The notes below the pieces were generated by a model. It saw nothing but the letters and a program-made list of their open reading frames with translations, was not told the DNA's origin and made no database searches. Positions 23,701 through 33,693 of a DNA stretch of 64,000 nt are shown one piece after another; the first letter of the stretch is position 1, and every line of letters begins with the position of its first letter. The DNA is from Naematelia aurantialba (taxonomy: Eukaryota > Basidiomycota > Tremellomycetes > Tremellales > Naemateliaceae), in the NCBI GenBank assembly GCA_021527695.1, contig JAKFAO010000004.1, positions 1,219,001-1,283,000 of the forward strand, in the 5' to 3' direction. The translations under genes were made by a program, and so were the position numbers.

Positions 23701-26700
23701 TCCGAAGCACCCCGGCTCTCATGAATCAGCGCCTGCTCATGCACGAGGGACATGACAACAGGCGCGAAGATCGCTTTCCGTCGGCCGTGGTAGCTGGCTG
23801 CGCTTCCACTCGAGCCTTTGCGCATGAGCGACTTCATCGGGCTCAATTTGTGGTCCCCAGCGTCAAGCTGGTAATGCAGGCTCGGCAAGCTGGATACTGG
23901 GAGTTGTTCCAAGTCGCTCTTGCTAGCGATGGTGTCGTGCTCGGTCCAGCCAAGCTCCATCAACCGTTGTCGAAGCTCGAGGGGTAGGGCCGTCCCAAAC
24001 TTTTGTAGCTGAGCGTCTTGGATGTCGTGTGGCGGCACCCAAGTGGAGGATCCGATCTCTGTTGCCACAAACTCCAAGGTATGGATGTGAAAGGGGAAGA
24101 TGGGCCCGCGACGGTCTGTAAGGACATGTTGTGATAGCACTTGGAAACGCCACGCGTAGAGAATAGCGAGCTTGAGCGTTCGCGGCTCGCTTGTGACCAG
24201 TCTTTGAAGCTGATTAGGGATGATTTCGGCGCACTTGGTGATCAAGAACACGAGCGCCTTGGTGTTCTCGGCGTCCTGATCCAGCCTGTTCCAGAGATGA
24301 GGTAAGAGTCTCGTCCAGTCGTCGGTCGACAGACACGCATGGACGATGACCAGGAGTGAGGCGATGGTATGGCGATAGTCCTCATTCAACACGGATGGGG
24401 TGCCCTTATACGCGCCTTTCAGGGCAGCAAGCTGCGGGTCCGCGCTGGACGGCTCGGTGAACCAACGAAGCACCATTTTCTGCCATGCAGATCTGAGGTC
24501 AGTGCGATCAAGGGCGAGCTCACCTCTTAAGCGAGACGGTTTTCAGCCTCAGAGCGGCGAAAAGAGCACATAGAAGACCCCGGTAGCCCTCTGGCAGGCT
24601 TGCCTCTTTTTCTTCCGCCTCGAGCATCGACCCCAATCTGGCCTCGAGCACCTCGGCGAAGCTTCTTGCCACGTCCCCGCCAAACGAAGTGACGAGTTCA
24701 GTCAAGACTGCGTATCTACCGAGTTTGACATTGACGATCCCGCGCTCTCCTTCTTTGCCCTTGCCTTTCGACTTGGGCGGCGCGACATCGCCCATGAGGA
24801 CGATTGCTACCATTTGGGGATCGGCTCGGGTCCAGAAGGTGGGTCCGACAAGCGCAGAAAGCGTTCGCACGAGCGCGAGATGCCCACTGAGCGACGTCTC
24901 CGAGGTCGAAGCGGAGAGGGAGAACAGGGGCTTGTACAAAAGTTGCGGATGTGTCTTGGAAAGATAGAGGAGGAAAGGTCGGGCAGTGTCGGAAGGCGAG
25001 AGGCGCTGCCATTAGCCACGTCAAACAGCTGTACTAACCCCGAGTAGGATCGGTATGGCATCACGAGCCAGTGGCGCCAAAGCAGGCGTTTCGAGGAATG
25101 ACTGCAAAAGTCGAACCACCGCATCCAATTCCGAAGATTTCACCTAACATCAGCACCGCCGAACCGAAGCCCAAGCCCACCAATGATCTGGTCGCTTTCT
25201 CGATCCCACTCCTCCATGGGCCAGGAGCGGCTAAGAGTCTGATCATTGTCTCTCGATGATCCACCTGGTCAGTGCACATGTCCAGTGCAAGAAGCAATGC
25301 GCCGAGGCGGTCCGAGATACTCTCCTCGTTTGGAAGGTGATCAATGACCGGGATGAGCAGGTCCTGCGTTGCGTCCCAAACGCTAGAGCTCCGGGAGGTG
25401 CGAACGATCGTCGTGAGGGAAGTGAGGAGACAAGTCGTTGCCAGCGCGCGAAGTTGGAGAACCACGGGGGGTGTGGCATGGAGCAGTGGCGGTGGCGCAA
25501 AGATCTACCATCAGCAGCGAATGACGCGGACTCACATCAAGTCGATCGATAAGCCATTCGGCGCCATCCTCAAGCGCCCTGGTGACAGCAATCCAGATGA
25601 GCTCCTTTTCAATACCGCCGCTGCGTTCTGCATCCTTGAGGATGTCGATATTGTCGACGTCGAGAATATGGCCCTCACCTAGATCAACCAGGAACTGCCT
25701 TATCGTGTTCAGCTGAGTGCTGGCGTCGTAACTTGCTCCATCGACCGCATGTAGAAGCTTGACAAGTGCCTCTGCCAGACGCAGAAATGCAGATGCGGTA
25801 TGCGGGCGGTCTGGACCGCGCGGCAGAGCCGGGTCTGAATGCAGAAAGCTCGCCAACAACGTCAACCCTCTTGTGCGCAGCTGTCGGTCCTCGACCAATA
25901 GGGCTCGACATAGCCAGAGCCATCGAGTCAACTCTTCTTCGGCACTATCGCTAGCCCAATGCTTGACAATCACCCCAAACACCTCGAGAGCCTGCTGACG
26001 TTCACCGCTCGTGCTCGAGCCGTCGGGGAGGAACGCCACACCAAGCTCGGCAAGGATCGCGGTGTGATGGGGGCACGTCCGTGACCACAGCCGCTTGGCA
26101 CGAGCAGCCGGGAGATGGCGATGGAGCTCTGTCAGCAGCGGGGCAAAGGCGGAAAAGTCGGCGGCAAAGGGTGTCTGTCCGCCGAGTCTGGCCAGCCGCC
26201 GTTGGCTCTCTTCCAGAGAGCATGTATCGAGACATGTCTTGACCTCTCGTGCGAAGCGACGCCGCTCCCTGGCGATCTCTTCTCTCTGTTCTGCACTCAG
26301 GCCGCCGAGGTCGTTCAGACCCATGAGCGATCTTCGCCGGTCATCGTAGCCAATAACGTTATCTGCTGCATGGCGGAACCCAAAGCGGCCGGCCGCTTTA
26401 CTCACTAGCCCTTTCTTTTTGTTGGAGCGTTCCTCTACAGGCGAAGGTGCCAGGACGTGAGAGCGGACCTGCTGCCAGTGCTTGAGGCCAGGCGAGACGA
26501 GGCGAGGCGGTGAACTAGGAAGATGGAGTAGGCTGGTGTTGAGCCGGGGCGGCTTGGGCCGCTGAGAGCTAGGCGTGGACGGCCGCTTTACGCTGAAGGA
26601 CGAGGGCGTACTTGGACGGTCAATCGAAGGGTCGCGCTTCTCACTGGCGTACGAGTCGAGTATTGATCGACTCTTGCTGGGCACTCCTGATGAATCACGC

Positions 26701-27014
26701 GAGACGGCCGACGATGCCTCTGGCCGCTCTTGTAAGGATTGAAGGCCAAAGCCAGAGCTGCCCAGCTTGGGCGACGACTCCGGGCTCTCAGTGATTCCAT
26801 GCCCATCTAGGAATGCGTCTAGATCTAGAGCATCCAACCCAGCGAGTGCCGAGTGCTGACCGCGGAGTCTTTCGGTCGATCCTCGGTAGGAGACGTTCGG
26901 TAGAGATGCCGTCGAGGTCACCCGAGAGGAGCCGGACGAGGAGCGCAGGGGCCGAGGTCCCGATGGGACTCGCGCACGGCGCGGTGAGACGGGAGGTGAC
27001 CGAAGATCGGACAT
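20786..27014 (-). CDS. Very large (2020-residue) mostly helical protein of unknown function
   Basis: Six exons: 27014-25536, 25504-25181, 25143-25039, 25005-24524, 24492-20937, 20902-20786. All introns are short, and frames close to a stop at 20786. Residues 1-~230 are Ser/Pro/Arg-rich and disordered (many SP sites). The remaining ~1750 residues are Leu/Ala-rich helices resembling HEAT/ARM-type solenoids, broken by a disordered Ser/Thr/Pro stretch near the C-terminus. No catalytic motif, signal peptide or convincing membrane segment was seen. The size and layout recall scaffold proteins such as the UNC79/UNC80 or Efr3/cell-morphogenesis type, but I cannot support any of these by motif. Treat it as a conserved-looking orphan. 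It shares a 235-bp divergent promoter with COA8. Confidence 0.75.
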
Positions 27015-27249
27015 GCTGAGCTGGGCGCCATCACATGCGTTGATCTCCGCCTATGGTGTATCTAGGATGCTCAAGCGGACAGACATCACTGCGCGTCGAC
27101 AGCTACACATGCGGGGCCCCCGGCGGCGTGCAACCAACGCCAACTTTCGATTAGGCACGCGGTTAGGTCTGCAAAGTGTCGCCGGCCTTCCTAAGACCAC
27201 ACGCATTAGGAGTTCCTGTTCACATTTCGTATGTTTCTATCCACCCGGC
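27015..27249. promoter_or_regulatory. 235-bp divergent promoter (large helical protein / COA8)
   Basis: Start codons on opposite strands flank this segment, so both promoters must lie in or overlap it. No specific site was assigned. Confidence 0.45.
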
Positions 27250-28152
27250 ATGCAGCGCATTCGTCAAGGCTCAGCGAGCACCTCCAGCCTCGCTGTGCAC
27301 ATCCGCCCAAGCTCGTCAATCGCTGGTCCTTCACGCGCTTCCGTTCCGGCGCGGCACAGGACCCGGTCCACTCCCGCAAATGTCGATCTCGTAGCTCCGT
27401 GAGTCTCACAGAGCACTGGATTGGATAGCTAGCTGGACACTGGACGATCACCGGCTATATCTGCTGGGGCCAGACCTATTACTAGACGCATCTCGCCCAT
27501 GATGCAGGTCGTAAATGCTGACGATTACAGCCCCGATCCTGCCTCGAATATCCGGCCGATAATATATGCGTCCACTCCGACCCGGGCAGTGTCGTCCAAC
27601 TCGCCCTACTTTGTCGGCGAGTTCTCGGCTGGCGACTTGAATGATCTTTCCCAGCTTGAGCTGGAGTGGCGGTTGAGAAGAGAACGTGTGGACATGGTGA
27701 ATCATCGCTTCTGGGTATGTCCACTCCTCCCTCTTGTCGTTTCCCTCCACGTTCTTGATTCTTCTTCTGCCTCCTTCCTTGCTCCTTCCTTCTTCCTTTT
27801 CCTTCTTCCATCTTCCATCTTCCTGCTTCCATCTTCCACCTTCCTCCTTAATCTTTCATCTTCCCCCTTCCTCTACGCCTGTTCTCATGCCGGAGTCTCG
27901 CTAACAGCGCAGGCCGCACAGAACACCGAGTACCACGCTCAGCTACAACTCCGACTGGACCGCCTCCATCTCTCACACCCACCAACGAAAGCCGACATGC
28001 AGCGCCGCGAAGAATGCCTGAGCAGATTCTACGCCGACTGGCAGCGCGCCAATCGGGACAAGCAGAGAGAGTGGGTGTGGAAATGGTGGTCCGAGCTGCT
28101 TGGGGGATTGAGAATGCAGTTGAGGGTGTACGTGGCCAAGTTGCTGCGGTAG
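27250..28152 (+). CDS. COA8: Cytochrome c oxidase assembly factor COA8 (APOPT1 family)
   Basis: Predicted 190 residues from three exons: 27250-27398, 27531-27714, 27913-28152. The first ~45 residues are Arg/Ser-rich and poor in acidic residues, as expected for a mitochondrial targeting sequence. The family core follows: PDPASNIRPIIYA, LEWRLRRERVDMVNHRFWAAQN, REECLSRFYADWQRANRDKQ and WVWKWWSELLGGL. COA8 is a matrix protein that protects complex IV assembly from oxidative damage; that function is inferred from the family. The second intron (27715-27912) is long for this genome and strongly pyrimidine-rich. The symbol is by similarity. Confidence 0.85.
27730..27885. repeat. Pyrimidine-rich degenerate repeat in COA8 intron
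   Basis: Repeated CTTCCATCTTCC and TTCCTTCTTCC elements fill most of the intron at 27715-27912, pyrimidine-rich on the sense strand. Confidence 0.8.
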
Positions 28153-28331
28153 ACGCTGGGTTGCGAGGTCTCGGATGCTATGCATTTCGTGCTCGTGCTG
28201 CATGCTGAGATGAGAGCTGTAGAGGATACATACACCTGGCAGATTTGGGCATATTTGGTTCCGATGTCATTTTCAGGCACAGAAAAGTTGAAAGTCGAGC
28301 TCACCTGTTATGTTCTGCAAGCAACCACACC

Positions 28332-29218
28332 ATGACAACGCATCATGAGCGCCAACATCCTATCATCCTAATTACAGGTCAGTGCCGCCCACCCTTAGCC
28401 GCTCAATCGGCATTCGTACGCTCATCTCTGGCGATATCTAATCTCCGGTCCTACTCTATCATACTGTATTCCTGTATCCTACTCTGGCGCTGACGTCCTT
28501 AGGTACGCCTGGTACGGGCAAGACGCTCCATGCGACGCTGCTGGCGCAAAACCACTCGACATCATCCTCCTCTCCACTGACGCACCTCAATATCGGGGAC
28601 ATTGTCAAGTCTGAGGGCTTTCACGAGGGGTACGACTCGGAGTGGGCGGCCTGGACAGTCGACGAGGATCGATTGCTAGACCATCTCGAGGAGGTGGTGA
28701 ACCCCACCGACGGGCCTGCTGAGACCGGTGCGTCCTCCATGATGGGAGTGGAGCTGAGGTTGTAGGGTTCATCATCGACCACCATGATCCGTCTTTGTTC
28801 CCTGAACGGTGGATCGACCTGGCTGTCGTCCTGACGTGCGACAACAAGGTCCTGCACGAGCGCCTCACCGAGCGGTGAGTGCTTCCTGCGAGCGAGATCC
28901 TTCGCTCTATCAATCTAGAGCCCAGGGCTACTACCAACACCACCCGTCGCTGCACACACGCCACATATCCATGACTCTAGCAAGATGTGACAGCGCTGAC
29001 GATGCAGCAACTACCCCCCCGCCAAGATCACCGAAAACCTCACGGCGGAAATCATGATGACGTGCCTGACCGAGACGCGCGAATCGTACGCGCCCGAAAT
29101 CATCGTAGAGCTCGCCAGCGACGGACGCGGCGGCGAAGGCGAGGTCGAGGAGAATGTACGTCGGATCGGCGAGTGGGTCGAGGCGTGGCGCGCGGACCGC
29201 GAGGCAGGGCGGAATTAG
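28332..29218 (+). CDS. FAP7: Adenylate kinase isoenzyme 6 / 40S maturation ATPase Fap7
   Basis: Predicted 196 residues from four exons: 28332-28377, 28503-28727, 28766-28874, 29008-29218. The P-loop GTPGTGKT is at about residues 16-23. Family motifs HLNIGDIVK, GFHEGYDSEW, GFIIDHHDPSLFPERW, VLTCDNKVLHERL and RNYPPAKITENLTAEIM all match AK6/hCINAP/Fap7. In yeast this ATPase binds uS11 and is needed for the final 20S-to-18S rRNA cleavage in the cytoplasm; it also has adenylate kinase activity. Both are inferred from the family. Length agrees with homologues (~180-200). The first intron splits the P-loop. It starts only 179 bp after COA8 and converges with NTF2. Confidence 0.93.
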
Positions 29219-29424
29219 CGGCTGCATCAAACACCGACAAGTGAGCTAAAGCTGTCTGTGGAAGCCGGGTTTCGACTGGGTGTGGGTGTGTCAGTATAGA
29301 CGGCTGCTAGAGGCGTCTCAACTGGTAATGATTATGCATGATCGCGACGTAACGCCTCTCTCTGTGCTGCCGGAGCGCGCCTGTTCGCTGCCCAGGTCGC
29401 GCCGCGGTCGCCGCTCTAGCTGCC

Positions 29425-30060
29425 CTACCCGTACACCCTGCGGCATCAGTCACCGCCCTGCCGAGGCCACTCACAGTCTGAAGACGTCGTTCTGCACGAA
29501 ATACGCCGCGCCCTCCGGCACGAGCTATACCATCAGCATCCTGCCTTCACGCATGGCCCACGTGGAACATCTGCGAGTACTGGAGCACGTTCTGCCCGTC
29601 GTCGACCATCAGTTGTCCCGTCACCAGCACGAGGATCGACGTCGACCCGGCGACGGACGGCTGCGCATCGAGCGTGAGCACTTTGTGCTGCACCTGCGAG
29701 AACGGCAGGGACTGTGCGTCGGCAATCCAAGGATGGGCGAGGTTAGCCAAATGAGTCGAGACGTCGAGGAAGAGGAGAAAGGAAATCCAAGAGTCAGCGC
29801 TGCTTCTCGCCCTGACTCGCAACCCACCGACAGCTTGTCCATGATCCCTGTCACACCCATGATCGGCGTGTTCTCCCATGTCAACATCGAGCCATCGCGC
29901 TACATGATTAGTCTGCCCCACACCCAAGGACGCACGTAGAGGCTCTGCAAGCCAGCTCGGTTCGAGTCAAAGGTCTTGTAGTAGAAGTCTGCGCTCAGCG
30001 TGGCTCATAACCCGCAAACTCACCAGTGAACTGACGCGCCACCTCGTTGATGTCTGCCAT
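29425..30060 (-). CDS. NTF2: Nuclear transport factor 2
   Basis: Predicted 124 residues, the exact family size, from six exons: 30060-30024, 29988-29936, 29899-29828, 29711-29562, 29524-29475, 29437-29425. Motifs: MADINEVARQFTDFYYKTFD, SMLTWENTPIMGV, QHKVLTLDAQPSV, VLVTGQLMVDDGQNVLQYSQ and FVQNDVFRL. The last exon is a 13-nt micro-exon that supplies the Val-Tyr-Gly tail after FRL. If the intron before it (29474-29438) were retained, the protein would stop right after FRL. NTF2 carries RanGDP into the nucleus and binds FxFG nucleoporins at the pore. The start is the only ATG before the conserved first helix. Confidence 0.93.
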
Positions 30061-30384
30061 TCTGTGGACAATACAGAGGTCGTATCAGACAAGCAGCCGA
30101 GTTGTCCAACACGGCGCGGCGGGGATTTCATGTGCCACAACACTCTCTTCACCGGGATTATAAGCACCCCGCGTGGAGCCCCGCGTTTCAGCTGTATACG
30201 CGTTTGTTTCCTGTGTTTTTGCTGGCTGTGCAACGCCTCGTCGATTTGAATATATCCCTTCTACTCGCCTTGACTCGCCTCCATACCATCTCTGTATACT
30301 CACTGACAGCACAGCGCCAATCCAACGACACTCATTACACTCCCTGCCCTCCTCCACGATCCGTCTGTGCGACCCCTCTCCGCG
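30061..30384. promoter_or_regulatory. Divergent intergenic region (NTF2 / cell-surface protein)
   Basis: 324 bp holding the promoters of both flanking genes. It includes an AT-richer part at about 30170-30310. No gene or known motif was recognised. Confidence 0.45.
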
Positions 30385-31824
30385 ATGATCTCCGCACTCG
30401 CTGGCCTCGTGCTTCTTTCCGCTCTGGCATCGGCGTTGCCCTGTGTCCAGTTCGACACGAGCGACAACCTCTATGCGTTTGGCGGCAGCAGCGATGTCAA
30501 CCTCGGCCAGAACACCTCCTGGGCATGTGAGTACCTCTCATTGCGTCCTTTTGCTGCTGACGTTTCAGCCCCCAGCCCACAGACCCTGACGACCGACGGC
30601 CGGCCCCCGTGGACGGGTAACACCACGCAGTGCCTGCTGAGCCAGTACAACAACGCCATGTACGTGCTCGGCGCGGACGCGGCGAACCCATCGGACATCT
30701 ACGTCTACTCGTTTGGCAGCGGCTCGTGGTCGACGCAGTCCACGTCGTCCCCCCCGCCCAACTACGGCGGCCGATCCGCCTCGGTCCTCGACCACGACAC
30801 CAACGTCATCTTCACGCTGCCCACCGGCAGCGACGCCACGCTGTACCAGCTCGACCTGAGCTCCATCCAGGCGACGGCAAGCAGCAGCGCCGTTGCCTGG
30901 GAGACGGTGTCCAGCGCCGGTTTCTCGACCGACGACTACACCCCCACCGCGGCCATGGCCTCCAACCACATCAGTGCGTCCCAGTGTGCAGCACGGCTGA
31001 CGCGCAGTGTACTTTGGCGTGCCGAGCACTGCGGCCGGCAGTGCCGACGTCTTTGTCGTTCATTGTATGTCGCCTGCCACGAGTTGTACTGACCCGCAGA
31101 CGCATACTTCCAGCCCGACCCTCAGGCATTCGCCACCTCGAACGGCGGTGCCACCTTCCCTGACACTGCCGGCCAGGCCGTGTCCGTTGCCAACGCAGAC
31201 CCCGACACGGTACGTCCCTTGCACTCTACCCCTCTAATCGTGTAGATCCCCTACCAGATGCTGTTCGTGCCCAACGATTTCTCGGCCTCGTACATTGTGA
31301 CGCACTGGACCGACCCTGGCAACTACTCGACCACCAGCACCGTCCCCTTTACCGAGTCGCTCATCAACACGACCCAGACCCTTCCCGCCCCGACGAGCCA
31401 GGACACCAACTCGGCCTACGCTGCATCCGACTCGGCTCTCGTGCAGATCACCAGTGACGGGGACATTTATTACATGACCGGCGCGATTAGCGGGTACACG
31501 GTCAACTCTGCTGCCGCCTGGACCAAGATGAGCTACTCGCTCTCGGGCGTTACAGGCGGTACCAACACGACGACCACCAACTCCACCTCCAGCGCGAGCG
31601 GCTCGGCGGCCTCGGCCTCCTCGACCGCCTCGGGCAGCAGCGCCGCAGCTTCAGCAGGCACCACGAGTGCATCTGCGAGCGGATCGACCAAGGCCTCCTC
31701 GAGCGCCTCGGCATCATCGGCGAGCTCGACGAGCGCAGGTGCCCCCCGCGCCAGCGTCGGCAGAACAGATGTGGCGGGCTTCGCGCTCGGTCTTGTTGCC
31801 CTCGGAGCTGCTATGGTGCTCTGA
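30385..31824 (+). CDS. Secreted Ser/Thr-rich protein, probably GPI-anchored, Kelch-like ectodomain
   Basis: Predicted 430 residues from five exons: 30385-30526, 30569-30973, 31008-31064, 31100-31209, 31246-31824. An N-terminal signal peptide is visible (MISALAGLVLLSALASA, cleavage near ALP). Next comes an ectodomain with several N-glycosylation sequons and beta-propeller-like phrases (NLYAFGGSSD, NNAMYVLGADAANPSDIYVY, YGGRSASVLDHDTN), then a ~90-residue Ser/Ala/Thr tract. The hydrophobic C-terminus (VAGFALGLVALGAAMVL) fits a GPI-attachment signal. This layout is typical of fungal wall or plasma-membrane mannoproteins. No catalytic motif was seen; the role is unknown. Kelch similarity is a weak pattern match. 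Confidence 0.8.
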
Positions 31825-32084
31825 TCAGGCGAAAACACGGACAATGAAATGTTACTATAGCGTCATGAGCCATTAATGTTCTCACAAAAGTGTTACCATA
31901 TGATAACTGATGGATGTCATGTCTGGCCATAAAGCAAGTCGGCGATTGCTCTCATTGTTGTCCAGTGCCGTAACGAATAGGATGTGCCAAGATACGCCTG
32001 GCTGGCTGTGATGCATCTGAAGATCTACAATGATCTGCCTAAGCTAAATACAAACATATGGTACAAGGTCGACGCCACGACCCA
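31825..32084. other. Convergent 3' intergenic region
   Basis: 260 bp between the stop codons of the surface-protein and POLD4 genes. It is A/T-richer than the coding flanks and probably holds both polyadenylation regions. Nothing else was seen. Confidence 0.4.
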
Positions 32085-33153
32085 TCACCCCAGCCAGCTG
32101 TAGAGGACGTTTTCGCGATATCGCACGTCGTCTGCGCCCTCGCGCGTCTCGAGGATCTGGCGGATCTGCCGCTGTCAGCCCACACGGTGATACCTCCATT
32201 ACGAATGGCACGAGGTGGGGGAGTCGGAGCGCTGGCTCGTGTATGAGGTGAGGGCTCACCTCGTCGGGCGGGTTGAGGCCCCATTTCTTCGCTCGCTCCC
32301 AGCGCTGTAGTCGTGTCACGCCGACACACGGGCCGTACTTTGCAGTCATGTCAAACACGCGCAGTATGTCTGCGAACGGAATCAGCGAGTGCCGGTGTGT
32401 ATGCGACACAGATCGATACAAGATACAACAAGCGAGACCGGGGCAGGAAACGGAAAGAAGCCGAGCCGGAAGAGATAGAGCGTCCAATGCCAAGAGATGC
32501 ACTTACGATGAACGTCGTTATCCGCCGTCTCGGACGCATGGATCGCCTTCAACCCGCCCATGGCCGCCTTGGTCTCTCTTCTCAGCGCATCCCATTTCTT
32601 GTCCTTGGGGTGCAACGGCGCCCTCTCCTGCACTACCTCTACCTCTACCTCTCCCGCTACTCTCACTCCCGTATCGCCGTTCCTACCCTTCCTGACCTTG
32701 CTCTTGTCCTGGGGCGTGAGGAGGATCTCTTCCCGCGGGTCGGCGTCACCGTCATGCTCGTCGTCACTTGCTTCTGGGGTAGAAGGGACCGACGCGGTCT
32801 GCCCCTCCACTCCAGGCCTAGAGAGGTCGGACGAGGTGCGGGACTTGAGGGTGCGTTTGGAGGGGTGCTGCGAGGGGATACGGGATTGGAAGGAGAGCGT
32901 GGGCTGGGGGGGTCAGTTGAAGTCAACGGCCAATACTGGCGAGTCGGGAGAAGGGACATAAAGAGGGAGAAGGGACATAAAGAGGGAGAAGGGACACAAA
33001 GAGGGAGGAGGGACATAAAGAGGGAGAAGGGACAGAAAGAGGAAGAAAGAGAAAGAAAGAGGAAGAGAGGAAGACAGAGGAAGAGAGGAAGAGGCGTACT
33101 TGGGCAAGGCCGGACGCGCGTTTCGCCCTACCAGAGCCAGTCTTCTTGGGCAT
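32085..33153 (-). CDS. POLD4: DNA polymerase delta subunit 4 (Cdm1/POLD4)
   Basis: Predicted 213 residues from four exons: 33153-33100, 32903-32507, 32369-32260, 32165-32085. The C-terminal half carries the family signature ILRVFDMTAKYGPCVGVTRL, QRWERAKKWGLNPPDEI, and ends RYRENVLYSWLG, as in Cdm1 and human p12. The N-terminus is basic (KKTGSGRAKRASG). QPTLSFQ at the exon 1/2 junction is a degenerate PIP-box-like stretch without the usual aromatic pair. The middle ~110 residues are acidic and disordered. This small subunit stabilises polymerase delta for lagging-strand synthesis. The family is clear from the C-terminus; the N-terminal exon is supported only by splice signals and frame. Confidence 0.85.
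32948..33090. repeat. Tandem ~19-20-bp repeat plus GA-rich tail in POLD4 intron 1
   Basis: About five copies of GAGAAGGGACATAAAGAGG (plus strand) at about 32948-33040, followed by GAAAGAGGAAGA-type sequence. They lie in intron 1 (33099-32904) of a minus-strand gene, so the transcript carries the pyrimidine-rich strand. Confidence 0.9.
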
Positions 33154-33693
33154 CGTGCTCAGATACCACTGGTGTTGGTGTTGCGTTGCGATTCGGACGA
33201 GTAATACAGCCAAGACCGGGGTAGACTACACCTCGAGCACACGGTAGAGTGAGAGCAAGAGCAGATACAAGCGACGTCAGGACGATCTCCCCGCTGCAAC
33301 GGGGCGCAAGATAACGAGGCAGCAACTAGAGTTCAAGCACCGGTTATCGCTCGAGCTGCTCGGACGACGTTTCTGAACTGGTGGTAGATGTAAGTCTGGC
33401 GGATGCTGGACGCCGAACGAGCGACTTCGACGATGGAAAGCAGGAGGCTGGCAGAGGGGATTATTCCGTCGTGCCTAGATTACCGCTTTGGGCAACTATT
33501 ACTCCAGGTCCGTGCGTCGCACTGAGCTGACTGTGTCTCTGGATCCATTCACTCAGACACAGACACAATCACAGACACAGACACAGACAGACAACGAGGC
33601 GAGACGTTGTGAGACGTCTTCGCCGCCAAGACACAATTACAACCTGCATACAACAGACTACGAGGTGACAGACGCCAAACAGTCGATCATCGA
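33154..33693. promoter_or_regulatory. Intergenic region between EGCrP2 3' end and POLD4 start
   Basis: 540 bp upstream of the minus-strand POLD4 gene, hence its promoter region. It contains an ACAGAC/ACACAG simple repeat at about 33553-33595. No gene was recognised. Confidence 0.45.
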
